Source: an uncultured Bacilli bacterium (GTDB lineage: Bacteria > Bacillota_I > Bacilli_A > RF39 > UBA660). Taken from it: a stretch of 64,000 bases of DNA. How positions within the stretch are numbered: the stretch's first letter is position 1; the number at the start of each line of letters is the position of its first letter. A program made the position numbers and the translations under genes. The stretch lies in the NCBI GenBank assembly GCA_934149245.1, contig CAKPER010000004.1, positions 6,902-70,901 of the forward strand. The letters are read 5' to 3'. The notes below the pieces were generated by a model, which was not told the origin of the DNA, did not search any database, and saw only the letters and a program-made list of their open reading frames with translations. Below are positions 24,489 to 33,417 of this stretch, one piece after another.

Positions 24489-25271
24489 ATGAATTTTAAT
24501 GTTGTAGAGGTGGAATTTGATTTAGTAAAAAAGCATGAATTTTTTTTAAATAAAAGTTATTCTTTGAAAAGTGGAATAACCATAATAGTTAATTCTGAGA
24601 GAGGTTTACAATTTGGAAGAGTAGTGAATATTAATGATGATGTGAATAATTTCTCAGAGTTAAATCTTTATGATGTTGTTAGAATTGCTAGTAAAAGTGA
24701 TTATCAACAACATTTAAATAATTTAAAATCTATTGGTTCTGCTGTTAAGATTTGTAAGGAGTTGGTAAAAAAGAACAATTTATCTATGACTATTTTGGAT
24801 GGAAGTTATAATTTTGATAGGACGCAACTTTTATTTAGATTTGTTGCTGATGAGAGGGTTGATTTTAGAAACCTTGCGAGAGAATTGGGTTCTATATTTA
24901 AAACAAGAATTGAATTGAGACAGATTGGAATTCGAGATAAATCTAAAGAAGTTGGAGGCATTGGTCCTTGTGGACGTATATTATGTTGTACTAGTTTTTT
25001 AAATAGTTTTGATAGCGTTACTATTAGTATGGCTAAAAATCAAGGAGTTTCTTTAAATCCTACTAAGATTAATGGTGTATGTGGTAGATTGTTATGTTGT
25101 TTGAAGTATGAGAATGATGTTTATTCTTATAATAAAAAAGATTTACCTCGTGTTGGTTCTAAAGTATCTATTTCGAATAAACAAGGAAAAGTTACTTTTG
25201 TAAATATATTAAAAAAAGAATATACTGTTATTTTTAATGATGGTAGTAAAAGTGTTATGAAAATTAATTAA
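24489..25271 (+). CDS. ricT: PSP1-domain regulator RicT (YaaT)
   Basis: The 260-residue PSP1 protein has the conserved cysteine blocks CGRILCC and CGRLLCC (residues ~160 and ~197), which in B. subtilis help hold Fe-S clusters in the RicA-RicF-RicT complex. That complex modulates RNase Y maturation of mRNAs and promotes competence, biofilm formation and sporulation. It lies directly after holB, as in Bacillus. In B. subtilis yabA and trmN6-like genes follow; here rsmI follows at once. Confidence 0.93.
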   Translation: MNFNVVEVEFDLVKKHEFFLNKSYSLKSGITIIVNSERGLQFGRVVNINDDVNNFSELNLYDVVRIASKSDYQQHLNNLKSIGSAVKICKELVKKNNLSMTILDGSYNFDRTQLLFRFVADERVDFRNLARELGSIFKTRIELRQIGIRDKSKEVGGIGPCGRILCCTSFLNSFDSVTISMAKNQGVSLNPTKINGVCGRLLCCLKYENDVYSYNKKDLPRVGSKVSISNKQGKVTFVNILKKEYTVIFNDGSKSVMKIN

Positions 25272-25289
25272 TTTGTGGTGGTGATTTTT

Positions 25290-26150
25290 ATGTGGCAACT
25301 TAGTTATAATGATAATGCATCGTTATATTTGATTCCTACTCCTATAGGGAATCTTGAAGATATTACTATACGTGCAGTTAATGTTATTCGTAATGTGGAT
25401 GTGATTTTTGCAGAGGATACTAGGGTAACCTATAATCTTTTGTGTTATTTAAAAATATCTAAAAAATTGATTTCTTTACATGAACATAATGAAAATGTTA
25501 TGAAAAATAGAGTACTTGACTACTTGAAAAATGGCAAATCAGTTGGTTTGGTTACCGATAGAGGAACTCCAATTATAAGTGATCCTGGGTATAAGACAGT
25601 TAAATATATTACGGAACATGGATTTAATGTTATTGCGTTGCCAGGGCCATGTGCTTTTGTTTCAGCTCTTGTTGCTTCTGGAATTTCAGCAGATAATTTT
25701 GTGTTTGTTGGATTTTTAGAGAGTAAAAAAAGTAAGAAAAAAAAGCAGTTAGAAAATTTGCAATATTACCAAGAAACATTGATTTTTTATGAGGCTCCAC
25801 ATAGAATTTTGGATACTATGAAATTAATTTTAGAGGTTTTTGGTGATAGATATGTTAGCCTTTCTAGAGAAATATCTAAAAAATATGAAAGTATTTATAG
25901 GGGATATATTAGTGATTTAATACCTACTTTAATTGATGTTAAAGGTGAATTTGTGATAGTTGTTTCTGGATTTGAAAAAAGTGATGAAGAATTTTCAGAG
26001 GTTGATATTTTTGATAAGGTTTCTGAATATGTTGAGAAAGGATTTAGCAAAAAAGAAGCAATAAAACAAGTTTCTTATGATTTAAATTTAAGAAAGAATG
26101 TTGTATATGATGTTTATCATTCGTTATTGAAAGATGGTGATAGTTTATGA
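25290..26150 (+). CDS. rsmI: 16S rRNA (cytidine-2'-O) methyltransferase RsmI
   Basis: The 286-residue protein has the SAM-binding YLIPTPIGNLEDIT (~10-23), AEDTR, the GLVTDRGTPIISDPGYK loop and the FYEAPHRI motif of RsmI. It methylates C1402 of 16S rRNA. ATG 25290 is chosen because GGTGGTGAT sits immediately upstream; the in-frame GTG at 25275 is part of the leader. It ends in TGA and overlaps the pth ATG by four bases (ATGA), evidence that TGA is a stop in this organism. Confidence 0.95.
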   Translation: MWQLSYNDNASLYLIPTPIGNLEDITIRAVNVIRNVDVIFAEDTRVTYNLLCYLKISKKLISLHEHNENVMKNRVLDYLKNGKSVGLVTDRGTPIISDPGYKTVKYITEHGFNVIALPGPCAFVSALVASGISADNFVFVGFLESKKSKKKKQLENLQYYQETLIFYEAPHRILDTMKLILEVFGDRYVSLSREISKKYESIYRGYISDLIPTLIDVKGEFVIVVSGFEKSDEEFSEVDIFDKVSEYVEKGFSKKEAIKQVSYDLNLRKNVVYDVYHSLLKDGDSL

Positions 26151-26707
26151 AGTTAATATTTGGTTTAGGTAATCCTGGTTTGGAATATACAAAAACTCGT
26201 CATAATGTTGGATTTTCTTATTTAGATTATATTGCAGGTAAAAAAGGTCTTAAATTTAAAGAGAGTAAGTTTAAGGCAGATGAAACTTCTTTTTTTATTA
26301 ATAATGAGAAAATTTTACTTATAAAGCCACTTTCTTTTATGAATCTTTCTGGTGAAATTGTAAAAAAATATGTTGATTATTATGATGTTTCTTTAAAGGA
26401 TATTTTAGTTATACATGATGATTTAGATATGATGCTTGGAAAAGTTAAAATTATGTTTGCTCATAATAGTGGGGGACATAATGGAATAAAAAATATTAAT
26501 GATTGTTTAAAATCTAATCAATATGCTCGACTTAAGATAGGAATTTCACGTGACTCTTCTATAGAAGTAAAAAATTATGTGTTAGGAAAATTTAATAAAG
26601 AAGAGTTAAATAAAATTCAGAATATTTTTGCTAATATTTCAGATTTAGTTGATGATTTTTGTATTATTTCAATTTCAGAATTAATGAATAAATATAATAA
26701 AAAATAA
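26147..26707 (+). CDS. pth: Peptidyl-tRNA hydrolase
   Basis: The 186-residue enzyme starts MKLIFGLGNPGLEYTKTRHNVGF, which includes the catalytic His (~20), and continues with LIKPLSFMNLSGE and HDDLDMMLGKV carrying the conserved Asp. It frees tRNA from stalled peptidyl-tRNA. The start overlaps the rsmI stop by four bases, and mfd follows, matching the pth-mfd order of Bacillus (where other genes intervene). Confidence 0.96.
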   Translation: MKLIFGLGNPGLEYTKTRHNVGFSYLDYIAGKKGLKFKESKFKADETSFFINNEKILLIKPLSFMNLSGEIVKKYVDYYDVSLKDILVIHDDLDMMLGKVKIMFAHNSGGHNGIKNINDCLKSNQYARLKIGISRDSSIEVKNYVLGKFNKEELNKIQNIFANISDLVDDFCIISISELMNKYNKK

Positions 26708-26725
26708 TATTATAAGGAGATATTT

Positions 26726-29700
26726 ATGATGGGATTTTTTTCTAATTTATTTGAAATTAAGGATAGTAATTATTTTGCTGTTTCTGGACTAAATTTGGAA
26801 CTTTTTTCTTTGTATATTTATGATACTTATTTAAAAAAACAAAGAGGTATGATTGTGGTAACTAATTCTTTGTATGAAGCAAATATGTTAGTTGATACTA
26901 TTACTAATTATACTGATAAGGTTTTATTTTTTCCAATGGATGATTTTATTACTAGTGAGGCTTTGGCGATTAGTCCAGAATTTAAAAGTGAACGAATTAA
27001 TGCAATTAATAAATTGGTTGATGATAATAATTATATTGTTATAACTAATTTAATGGGAATTTTGAGATATTTACCTTCTGTTGATGTTTGGAAAAATTCT
27101 ATTTTAGAAATATATCAAGGTCAAAAAATTGATAGATTTTTATTACAGAAAAAATTATTGGAATTAGGCTATGAAAAAGAGACTATAGTTTCTGAAACCG
27201 GCAAAATAGGTGTTAGAGGGTTTGTTTTAGATATATTTCCTATTGGAGAAGAAAATCCAATAAGAATTGAATTTTGGGATAACGAAATTGAAAGTATAAA
27301 ATATTTTGATGTTTCTTCTCAATTATCTAATATTGAGGTAAAAAGGATAAAAATTTTTCCATTTACGGAATTTCTTCTTGATAATGAAAAAAGTGATGTA
27401 ATATTTAAACAAAAATATTTAAAGTATTATTCTAAGAAAATTGCTGGTTTATGGAATTATATAGATAATTCTTTAGTATTTTACTATGATTATAATCAAA
27501 TATTAGATTCTTATAGATTATTAAGAAAAACAATATTGGATTATGATATGGAAAAAGAGTCAATTATTGATACTGAATATATGTTTGATTTGAGAGATTT
27601 GAATTTTGAACAAGAAGTTTTTTTGATGCCATTTGATAGTTTACTTAAAGATATAAAAGTAAATGAGTATATTAGATATACATCTTATGAAATAGAAAAA
27701 TATAATGCTAATTTAAAAAAAATAAAAAGTGATTTAGAAAAATTTTTACGAGAGAAAAAAACTATAATTATATGTGCTGATGATAAGAAGATTGTTAATA
27801 AAATTATAGAATATTTTGATGATGTTGATTTTTTAATTACGTCTGATGATAATATTTTTTTAGAAAAAATTAATATTATTGAAAAGAAAATAAAAAAAGG
27901 GTTTATGTATGAGAATTATATTGTTATTTCTACTAATGATCTATTTGGTGGCGCTAATAAGATTAAGTATAATAATAAGTTTAAGCTAGGTGTTAAAGTT
28001 GATACTGTGGATAGTTTAACTAAAGGTGATTATGTTGTTCATGTTGATCATGGGATTGGTATCTATGATGAATTATGTACAATTAAAAAAAATGGCTATA
28101 AAAAAGATTATATAAAGTTGATATATTCTGGTAATGATGTTTTGTATATACCGATTGAAAATATTGATAGAATTAGTAAATTTTCTGCAAGAGATGGAAT
28201 TATTGTTAAATTAGATAGTTTAGGAAATGATAAATGGCAAAAAAGAAAAGCAAGGGTTAAAGGAAGACTTGAAGAGATGGCTTCTAATTTACTTAAAATT
28301 TATGCAGAACGTGAATCAAAAAAAGGCTATTCTTTTTCTAAGGATGATGAAAATCAAGTTCTTTTTGATAGTAGTTTTATTTATACAGAAACTCCTGATC
28401 AATTAAGAGCAATTAATATTATAAAGGAAGCTATGGAAAAGCCTAAACCAATGGATATGTTGTTATGTGGTGATGTAGGTTATGGAAAGACTGAAGTTGC
28501 TTTTAGGGCTATGTTTAAAGCTATTAATGATGGAAAGCAAGTGGCTTATCTTTGTCCTACTACTATTTTATCAAATCAACAGTATAATAACGCTTTAGTT
28601 AGATTTAAAGATTTTCCAGTAAATATTGCTATATTGAACCGTTTTGTTTCTAAAAAGGATCAGCAAATTATAATAAAAAAATTAATTGAAGGCAAAATAG
28701 ATATATTGTTTGGAACCCATCGTATTTTAAGCAAAGATATAGGGTTTAAAGATATAGGGTTATTGGTTATAGATGAAGAGCAAAGATTTGGTGTTACTCA
28801 TAAGGAGAAGATAAAGGAATATAAATCTAACATTGATGTTTTAACTTTGTCTGCAACTCCAATTCCAAGAACATTGCAGATGTCTATGTCAGGTATAAGA
28901 AGTCTGGCATTAATTGAAACGCCTCCCGAACATCGATTACCAATTCAAACTTATGTTTTGGGAGAAAATAATAATATTATAAAAGATGCTATTTACAAAG
29001 AATTATCTCGTAAGGGGCAGGCATTTATATTATTTAATTCAGTGTCTAAAATAGAGAGAAAAGTCTTGGAAATAAATGAATTAGTTCCTGAGGCTAGAAT
29101 TGATTTTGCTCATGGTCAGATGACTAAGCTAGAGCTGGAAAATAAAATGCAAAATTTTATTGATTATAAATATGATGTTATGATATGTACTACTATAATT
29201 GAAACAGGAATAGATATTCCAAATGTTAATACATTAATTGTGTTAGATGCAGATAAATTTGGGCTTTCTCAGTTGTATCAAATTAGAGGTAGAATAGGAA
29301 GAAGTGACAAGATAGGCTATGCATATTTAATGTATAATGATAGAAAGGAATTAAATGATATTGCTGTTAAAAGATTAAATACAATAAAGGAGTTTACAGA
29401 GCTTGGAAGTGGTTTTAAGATTGCTATGCGAGATTTATCTATTAGAGGTGCAGGAGATATTTTAGGTAGTGAACAATCTGGCTTTATTGATTCTATAGGA
29501 ATAGATTTATATTTAAAGATGTTAAAAGATGCTGTTGATAAATTAAAAGGTAAAAATACTGAAAATAGTGAATCGGATAATCCTGATAATAAATCTTTAA
29601 TAAATGTTGATACATATATAAGTGATGATTATGTAAATGATGATGATCTTAAAATAGAATTACATAAGAAGATAAATAGCATAAGTTCTTTGGAAGAATT

Positions 29701-30055
29701 ATTTGAAATAAAAGCTGAGATAGAGAATAGATTTGGAAAGATTAATAGAGAAATGGAATTATATATGTATGAAGAACTATTTGAAAAATTGGCAAAGAAA
29801 ATAGAAGTCATTAACGTTGTACAAACTAATAGTTATATTGATTTAGAGTTATCTTCTCAAATTAGTAAGAAAATAGATGGTGAAAGTTTGTTTTTACTTG
29901 CTTATGATGTTAGCGAAAATTTTAGATTGAAATTTAATAATAATAAGATTCATATTATTTTAGATTTTATTAATTTGGATAAACATTTTTTGGTTTATTT
30001 AATTGAAATTTCTTCTAGATTAATAGATTTATTAAAAAAGGAAAGTAATGATTAA
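26726..30055 (+). CDS. mfd: Transcription-repair coupling factor Mfd
   Basis: The 1109-residue protein has the full Mfd architecture: UvrB-homology region, the RNA-polymerase-interaction domain beginning near GDYVVHVDHGIGIYDEL, and RecG-like helicase motifs (Walker A GDVGYGKTEVA, the DEEQRFGV box, SATPIPRTL). It removes stalled RNA polymerase and recruits UvrA. The site AAGGAG is 8 bp before the first ATG. It follows pth at 18 bp and is followed by a lipase-like gene at 20 bp. Confidence 0.97.
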   Translation: MMGFFSNLFEIKDSNYFAVSGLNLELFSLYIYDTYLKKQRGMIVVTNSLYEANMLVDTITNYTDKVLFFPMDDFITSEALAISPEFKSERINAINKLVDDNNYIVITNLMGILRYLPSVDVWKNSILEIYQGQKIDRFLLQKKLLELGYEKETIVSETGKIGVRGFVLDIFPIGEENPIRIEFWDNEIESIKYFDVSSQLSNIEVKRIKIFPFTEFLLDNEKSDVIFKQKYLKYYSKKIAGLWNYIDNSLVFYYDYNQILDSYRLLRKTILDYDMEKESIIDTEYMFDLRDLNFEQEVFLMPFDSLLKDIKVNEYIRYTSYEIEKYNANLKKIKSDLEKFLREKKTIIICADDKKIVNKIIEYFDDVDFLITSDDNIFLEKINIIEKKIKKGFMYENYIVISTNDLFGGANKIKYNNKFKLGVKVDTVDSLTKGDYVVHVDHGIGIYDELCTIKKNGYKKDYIKLIYSGNDVLYIPIENIDRISKFSARDGIIVKLDSLGNDKWQKRKARVKGRLEEMASNLLKIYAERESKKGYSFSKDDENQVLFDSSFIYTETPDQLRAINIIKEAMEKPKPMDMLLCGDVGYGKTEVAFRAMFKAINDGKQVAYLCPTTILSNQQYNNALVRFKDFPVNIAILNRFVSKKDQQIIIKKLIEGKIDILFGTHRILSKDIGFKDIGLLVIDEEQRFGVTHKEKIKEYKSNIDVLTLSATPIPRTLQMSMSGIRSLALIETPPEHRLPIQTYVLGENNNIIKDAIYKELSRKGQAFILFNSVSKIERKVLEINELVPEARIDFAHGQMTKLELENKMQNFIDYKYDVMICTTIIETGIDIPNVNTLIVLDADKFGLSQLYQIRGRIGRSDKIGYAYLMYNDRKELNDIAVKRLNTIKEFTELGSGFKIAMRDLSIRGAGDILGSEQSGFIDSIGIDLYLKMLKDAVDKLKGKNTENSESDNPDNKSLINVDTYISDDYVNDDDLKIELHKKINSISSLEELFEIKAEIENRFGKINREMELYMYEELFEKLAKKIEVINVVQTNSYIDLELSSQISKKIDGESLFLLAYDVSENFRLKFNNNKIHIILDFINLDKHFLVYLIEISSRLIDLLKKESND

Positions 30056-30075
30056 TAAATGAGGTGTTGCAGTTT

Positions 30076-31170
30076 ATGAATATTTTTAGTTATATTGATA
30101 AATATGGTGTTTATTCTTTTGATGAATTAGAATTCAATGATGTAGATAATCTGATTTTTTCTTCATTATCATATGTTGATTTAGGAGATTATGTTAGTGC
30201 AAATAGGTTTAATAAAAAAAATATATCTTCTGTTGGAAAAGCTTTTTTTGAAAAGTTTGATTCTAAATCTAAGAATATAATTGCTACTAAAACTGGAATA
30301 AAGGTGTTAGAAAACATTATGAATACTAGAAGATTTTCTTCTCTGATGCTATATAATTATTCTTATATTGGTGATGATAAACAACAATTTAGTGCAATTA
30401 CAATTGATATTAATTCTAAATTGTCGTATGTTTCTTATGAAGGTACTGATCATTTGATTAGTGGATGGCATGAGGATTTTATGATGGCATATGAATTTCC
30501 AGTGTTATCTCAAAGAAGGGCAATAGATTATTTAAATCGTCATTTTTTGTTTAATAATAGGGATATAATTCTTGGTGGACATTCTAAAGGTGGGAATTTA
30601 GCTATGGTTGCTGGAATGTATGCTAATTTTTGGGTTAAGGATCGAATAATTAAAATTTATAGTAATGATGGTCCTGGACTTAGAAAAAAGGAAATATCTA
30701 GTAAGTATTATCTTAGTATAAAAGAAAAGTTAGTTCATATAATTCCTAATTATAGTATTGTTGGATTAGTTTTGCGACATGATGATAATTATTTTGTAGT
30801 ACGTTCTTATAAAAAAAGTATATATTCTCATAGTTTAGATACTTGGGTAGTTCAAGATAATAAATTAGAACAGGCTCCTTTGAGTTCTTTTAGTAAAATT
30901 TTTGATGAGAGTATGATTAACTGGTTGGATATGTACAGTGATGAAGAAAGAAGAATGTTTGTTGATGCATTATTTTTGATTTTTGAACAAGCTGGTATTG
31001 TTAGTTTGAAGGATATTTTAAACAATAAGAAGATTATTTTTAAGTTGATTATGAAATCAAATCAATTTGATAAAAAAACTAAATCTATGATTAGAGACTT
31101 TCTTTATGTTTTTTTTAGTTGTTTCAAAGAAATAAAATCACAGGAATTACTTGGCCGTTCAAATAAATAA
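30076..31170 (+). CDS. Mbeg1-like alpha/beta hydrolase-fold protein (DUF2974)
   Basis: The 364-residue protein opens with NIFSYIDKYGVYSFDELEFNDVDNLIFSSLSYVDL, a pattern seen in Mbeg1-like/DUF2974 proteins, and carries a serine-hydrolase elbow GGHSKGGNLA (~174-183). A lipase-like role on lipid or lipoteichoic substrates is a family guess; the substrate is unknown and there is no signal peptide. ATG 30076 is chosen over the in-frame TTG 30064 because GAGGTG precedes it. It may share the mfd transcript; a new promoter (TGATATAAT at 31198-31206) starts the next gene. Confidence 0.8.
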   Translation: MNIFSYIDKYGVYSFDELEFNDVDNLIFSSLSYVDLGDYVSANRFNKKNISSVGKAFFEKFDSKSKNIIATKTGIKVLENIMNTRRFSSLMLYNYSYIGDDKQQFSAITIDINSKLSYVSYEGTDHLISGWHEDFMMAYEFPVLSQRRAIDYLNRHFLFNNRDIILGGHSKGGNLAMVAGMYANFWVKDRIIKIYSNDGPGLRKKEISSKYYLSIKEKLVHIIPNYSIVGLVLRHDDNYFVVRSYKKSIYSHSLDTWVVQDNKLEQAPLSSFSKIFDESMINWLDMYSDEERRMFVDALFLIFEQAGIVSLKDILNNKKIIFKLIMKSNQFDKKTKSMIRDFLYVFFSCFKEIKSQELLGRSNK

Positions 31171-31234
31171 ATTTATTTATAACTTTTTTCTTTTTTGTGA
31201 TATAATCTTAGTATAGAATAGTGGAGGGATAATT

Positions 31235-32254
31235 ATGAAGTGTGTTTCTATTTCAGGGGTAAAAAAATTTGTTTTAAAAGAAAAAAATAAACCAATTTCA
31301 AGAGATGGTTCTGTTATTATTGATGTTAAATCGTGTGGAATATGTGGCTCAGATATACATTATTGGTTATCTGGTCAACCAGTTGGACTAATTATGGGAC
31401 ATGAATTTGCTGGTGTAGTGGTTGATCCTGGGAGTAGGAGTGATTTGAAAAAGGGAGATAGAGTTACAGGCTTGCCTATTTCTCCTTGTATGAAGTGTGA
31501 TGCTTGTCATAGTGGTAATTACCAGTATTGTTCTGAAACTTGGACTGATGCTGTTGGCTTGTCTTTAGATAATTCTGGAGCTTATGCAGAATATACTAGT
31601 TGTAGACCTGATATGATTAGGAAAATTCCTAATGGTGTTAGTTATGATGCTGCTTGTATGGTTGAACCATCAGCTGTTAGTTTGCATGCAGTAAATTTGG
31701 CTTCTATTAAAATTGGTGATACTGTTTTGATAATTGGTGGTGGTATTATTGGTTTGATGGCAGCAGAGTTTGCTAAAATGAATGGTGCTAGTTATGTTGT
31801 ATTGTTGGAAACAAATAAAAAAAGAGGGAAAAAGGCTGTTAATTATGGAAAAATTGATGAATATTATGATGCTTTAAATCCTAATTCTGTTTCTCAATTG
31901 ATTACAAAAACAAATGGTGGATTTGATAAAGTCATAGATTGTTGTGGTAATGCAGCAGCTGTTAGTGAAGCTTTGTCTTGTGTAAAAGCAGGTGGAAAAG
32001 TTATAATGGTAGGTGTTTCAATGGATAGTATACCTGTTCCTACTATTTTAGGAGTAATGAGAGAGGTAACTATGCAGGGTTCAATAGCTTACACTCCAAT
32101 AGAATTTGATAAATGTATTGATTTAATTTCTGGTAAAAAAATTAATGTTACTAAGTATATTGATGATTTTATAAAATTAGATGAGGCTCAAGAAGCGTTT
32201 GAACGTTTAACTAGTGGTAAGGATGCTGCTGTTAAAATTATTTTTAAGCCTTAA
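31235..32254 (+). CDS. Zinc-dependent medium-chain alcohol/polyol dehydrogenase
   Basis: The 339-residue protein is a zinc MDR enzyme. It has the catalytic-zinc region (CGICGSDIHYWLSG and GHEFAG), a four-cysteine structural zinc loop (CMKCDACHSGNYQYC, ~87-101), and a Rossmann NAD(P) motif (GGGIIGLMAAEFAK, ~167-180). Relatives oxidise sorbitol, threonine or butanediol; I cannot tell the substrate. It has its own extended -10 promoter and site GGAGGG, no partner gene beside it, and stands between mfd-linked genes and hsp20. Confidence 0.88.
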   Translation: MKCVSISGVKKFVLKEKNKPISRDGSVIIDVKSCGICGSDIHYWLSGQPVGLIMGHEFAGVVVDPGSRSDLKKGDRVTGLPISPCMKCDACHSGNYQYCSETWTDAVGLSLDNSGAYAEYTSCRPDMIRKIPNGVSYDAACMVEPSAVSLHAVNLASIKIGDTVLIIGGGIIGLMAAEFAKMNGASYVVLLETNKKRGKKAVNYGKIDEYYDALNPNSVSQLITKTNGGFDKVIDCCGNAAAVSEALSCVKAGGKVIMVGVSMDSIPVPTILGVMREVTMQGSIAYTPIEFDKCIDLISGKKINVTKYIDDFIKLDEAQEAFERLTSGKDAAVKIIFKP

Positions 32255-32318
32255 TATTTTTTGCATAGATTATTTATTAATGTTAATAATATTAGTGTAG
32301 TGTTAAATTTTGATTTTT

Positions 32319-32345
32319 TTAGCAATCTCTATTGACAATTGCTAA
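32319..32345. promoter_or_regulatory. CIRCE-like HrcA operator
   Basis: TTAGCAATC (32319-32327), nine bases, then AATTGCTAA (32337-32345) keep the exact 9-9-9 layout and outer TTAGCA/TGCTAA arms of CIRCE (TTAGCACTC-N9-GAGTGCTAA). Inner bases deviate. It overlaps the hsp20 -35 box, the right place for a repressor. Confidence 0.7.
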
Positions 32346-32360
32346 AAACAGTGCTATCAT
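32332..32360 (+). promoter_or_regulatory. hsp20 promoter
   Basis: TTGACA (32332-32337), 17-bp spacer, TATCAT (32355-32360). Start predicted near 32367, about 18 bp before the gene. Confidence 0.8.
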
Positions 32361-32384
32361 TAGTAATGAAAGGTGATGATAAAT

Positions 32385-32795
32385 ATGGCTTTAATACCAA
32401 GATTGATGCCAAATTATTTGGATGGTGTATTTGATGATTTTTTTACTCCTGTTAAGGATAGTGAATTTTCTAGAATGAAGTGTGATATTTATTTGAAAGA
32501 TGATAACTATATTATGGAAATGGATATTCCAGGTTTTAATAAGGAAGATGTGAAAATTGAAGTTGATGATAATGATTATCTTACTATAACTGCTGAAAAA
32601 TCTAATGAAAGTTCTGATGATGAAAAGGAATATGTTAGAAAAGAAAGATGCTATGGTAAATACCAAAGAAGCTTTTATGTTGGGGATATAGATAAAGAAA
32701 ATATTGATGCTTCATTTGAAAATGGTATTTTAAAAGTTACTATGCCAAAAAAACAAGAAGAAAAATCATCTAAAAAAACTATTGAAGTTAAATAG
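32385..32795 (+). CDS. hsp20: Small heat shock protein, Hsp20 family
   Basis: The 136-residue protein has the alpha-crystallin domain: YIMEMDIPGFNKEDVKIEVDDNDYLTITAEK, the conserved RCYGKYQRSFYV and the FENGILKVTMPKK tail (split here by position). Such chaperones hold unfolding proteins in oligomers without ATP. ATG 32385 follows AGGTGAT; the upstream in-frame GTG at 32373 overlaps that site. The CIRCE-like operator over the -35 suggests HrcA control. It is monocistronic with a terminator just after. Confidence 0.95.
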   Translation: MALIPRLMPNYLDGVFDDFFTPVKDSEFSRMKCDIYLKDDNYIMEMDIPGFNKEDVKIEVDDNDYLTITAEKSNESSDDEKEYVRKERCYGKYQRSFYVGDIDKENIDASFENGILKVTMPKKQEEKSSKKTIEVK

Positions 32796-32805
32796 ATTTA
32801 TAAAT

Positions 32806-32832
32806 AAAAAAAGGTCTTTATGATCTTTTTTT
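32806..32832 (+). terminator. Terminator after hsp20
   Basis: AAAAAAAGGTC (32806-32816) pairs with GATCTTTTTTT (32822-32832) with one G-U pair, ending in the T-run. Confidence 0.75.
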
Positions 32833-32883
32833 TAGTATATTTTTTCTTAATTATGGGAAACTATTTATAGAATGAGGTGACTT

Positions 32884-33417
32884 ATGAAAACAACTGGTAT
32901 AATTAGAAGAATAGATGATTTAGGAAGAATAGTTATTCCAAAAGAATTAAGAAGAAATTTAAGAATTCAAAATGGTGATTCTTTAGAAATATTTGTTGAT
33001 TTGAATTCCATTGTATTAAAAAAATACTCTCCTATGGAAAGTATTGAAGAATCTGCACTTAAGTATGTAAATAGCTTTAATCAAGTTCTTAAGCGTAATG
33101 TTATTGTTTGTGATAAGGAGAAAGTTATTGCTGTAAGTGGCGAATTACGTAAGAAATATATTGGAAAAGGTATAAGTGAACAAATGATGCATAGTATGGA
33201 GAGACGGGATAGTTTTGTTGAAAGGCAAAAAAAAGAATTTTCCTTTGTTGATGGAATTACGGATGTTGGATATTATTCTTTTTGCTCAATAGTTAGTAAT
33301 GGTGATCTTTTAGGTGCTGTTATTATTGTATCGCTTACTTCTGCATTATCAGAGTCTGAGGAGCAGATGGCGGTTATTTTAGCTAAATTACTTGAAAATA
33401 AATTTATTTGTGATTAG
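32884..33417 (+). CDS. spoVT: Stage V sporulation protein T (AbrB-fold transition regulator)
   Basis: The 177-residue protein is almost the same length as B. subtilis SpoVT (178). Its N-terminal AbrB DNA-binding domain reads TTGIIRRIDDLGRIVIPKEL, then NGDSLEIFVD, LKKYSPM, and a C-terminal GAF-like domain. In Bacillus SpoVT tunes sigma-G-dependent forespore genes. Its position after mfd is as in Bacillus. AGGTGA precedes the ATG. Its 3' end overlaps the converging yfhO-like gene by 14 bp. Confidence 0.93.
   Translation: MKTTGIIRRIDDLGRIVIPKELRRNLRIQNGDSLEIFVDLNSIVLKKYSPMESIEESALKYVNSFNQVLKRNVIVCDKEKVIAVSGELRKKYIGKGISEQMMHSMERRDSFVERQKKEFSFVDGITDVGYYSFCSIVSNGDLLGAVIIVSLTSALSESEEQMAVILAKLLENKFICD

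Noticed and set aside
25275..26150. Use of an alternative genetic code (TGA = Trp), suggested by the Mollicutes-like SRP RNA and MetG
   Set aside because: rsmI and dut end at TGA with the next gene starting at or just after it, and Trp positions in conserved proteins use TGG.
26541..26556. A fourth parS-like sequence in pth (GAATTTCACGTGACTC)
   Set aside because: Only the central TTTCACGTGA is kept; both outer parts mismatch, and it lies in conserved coding sequence.
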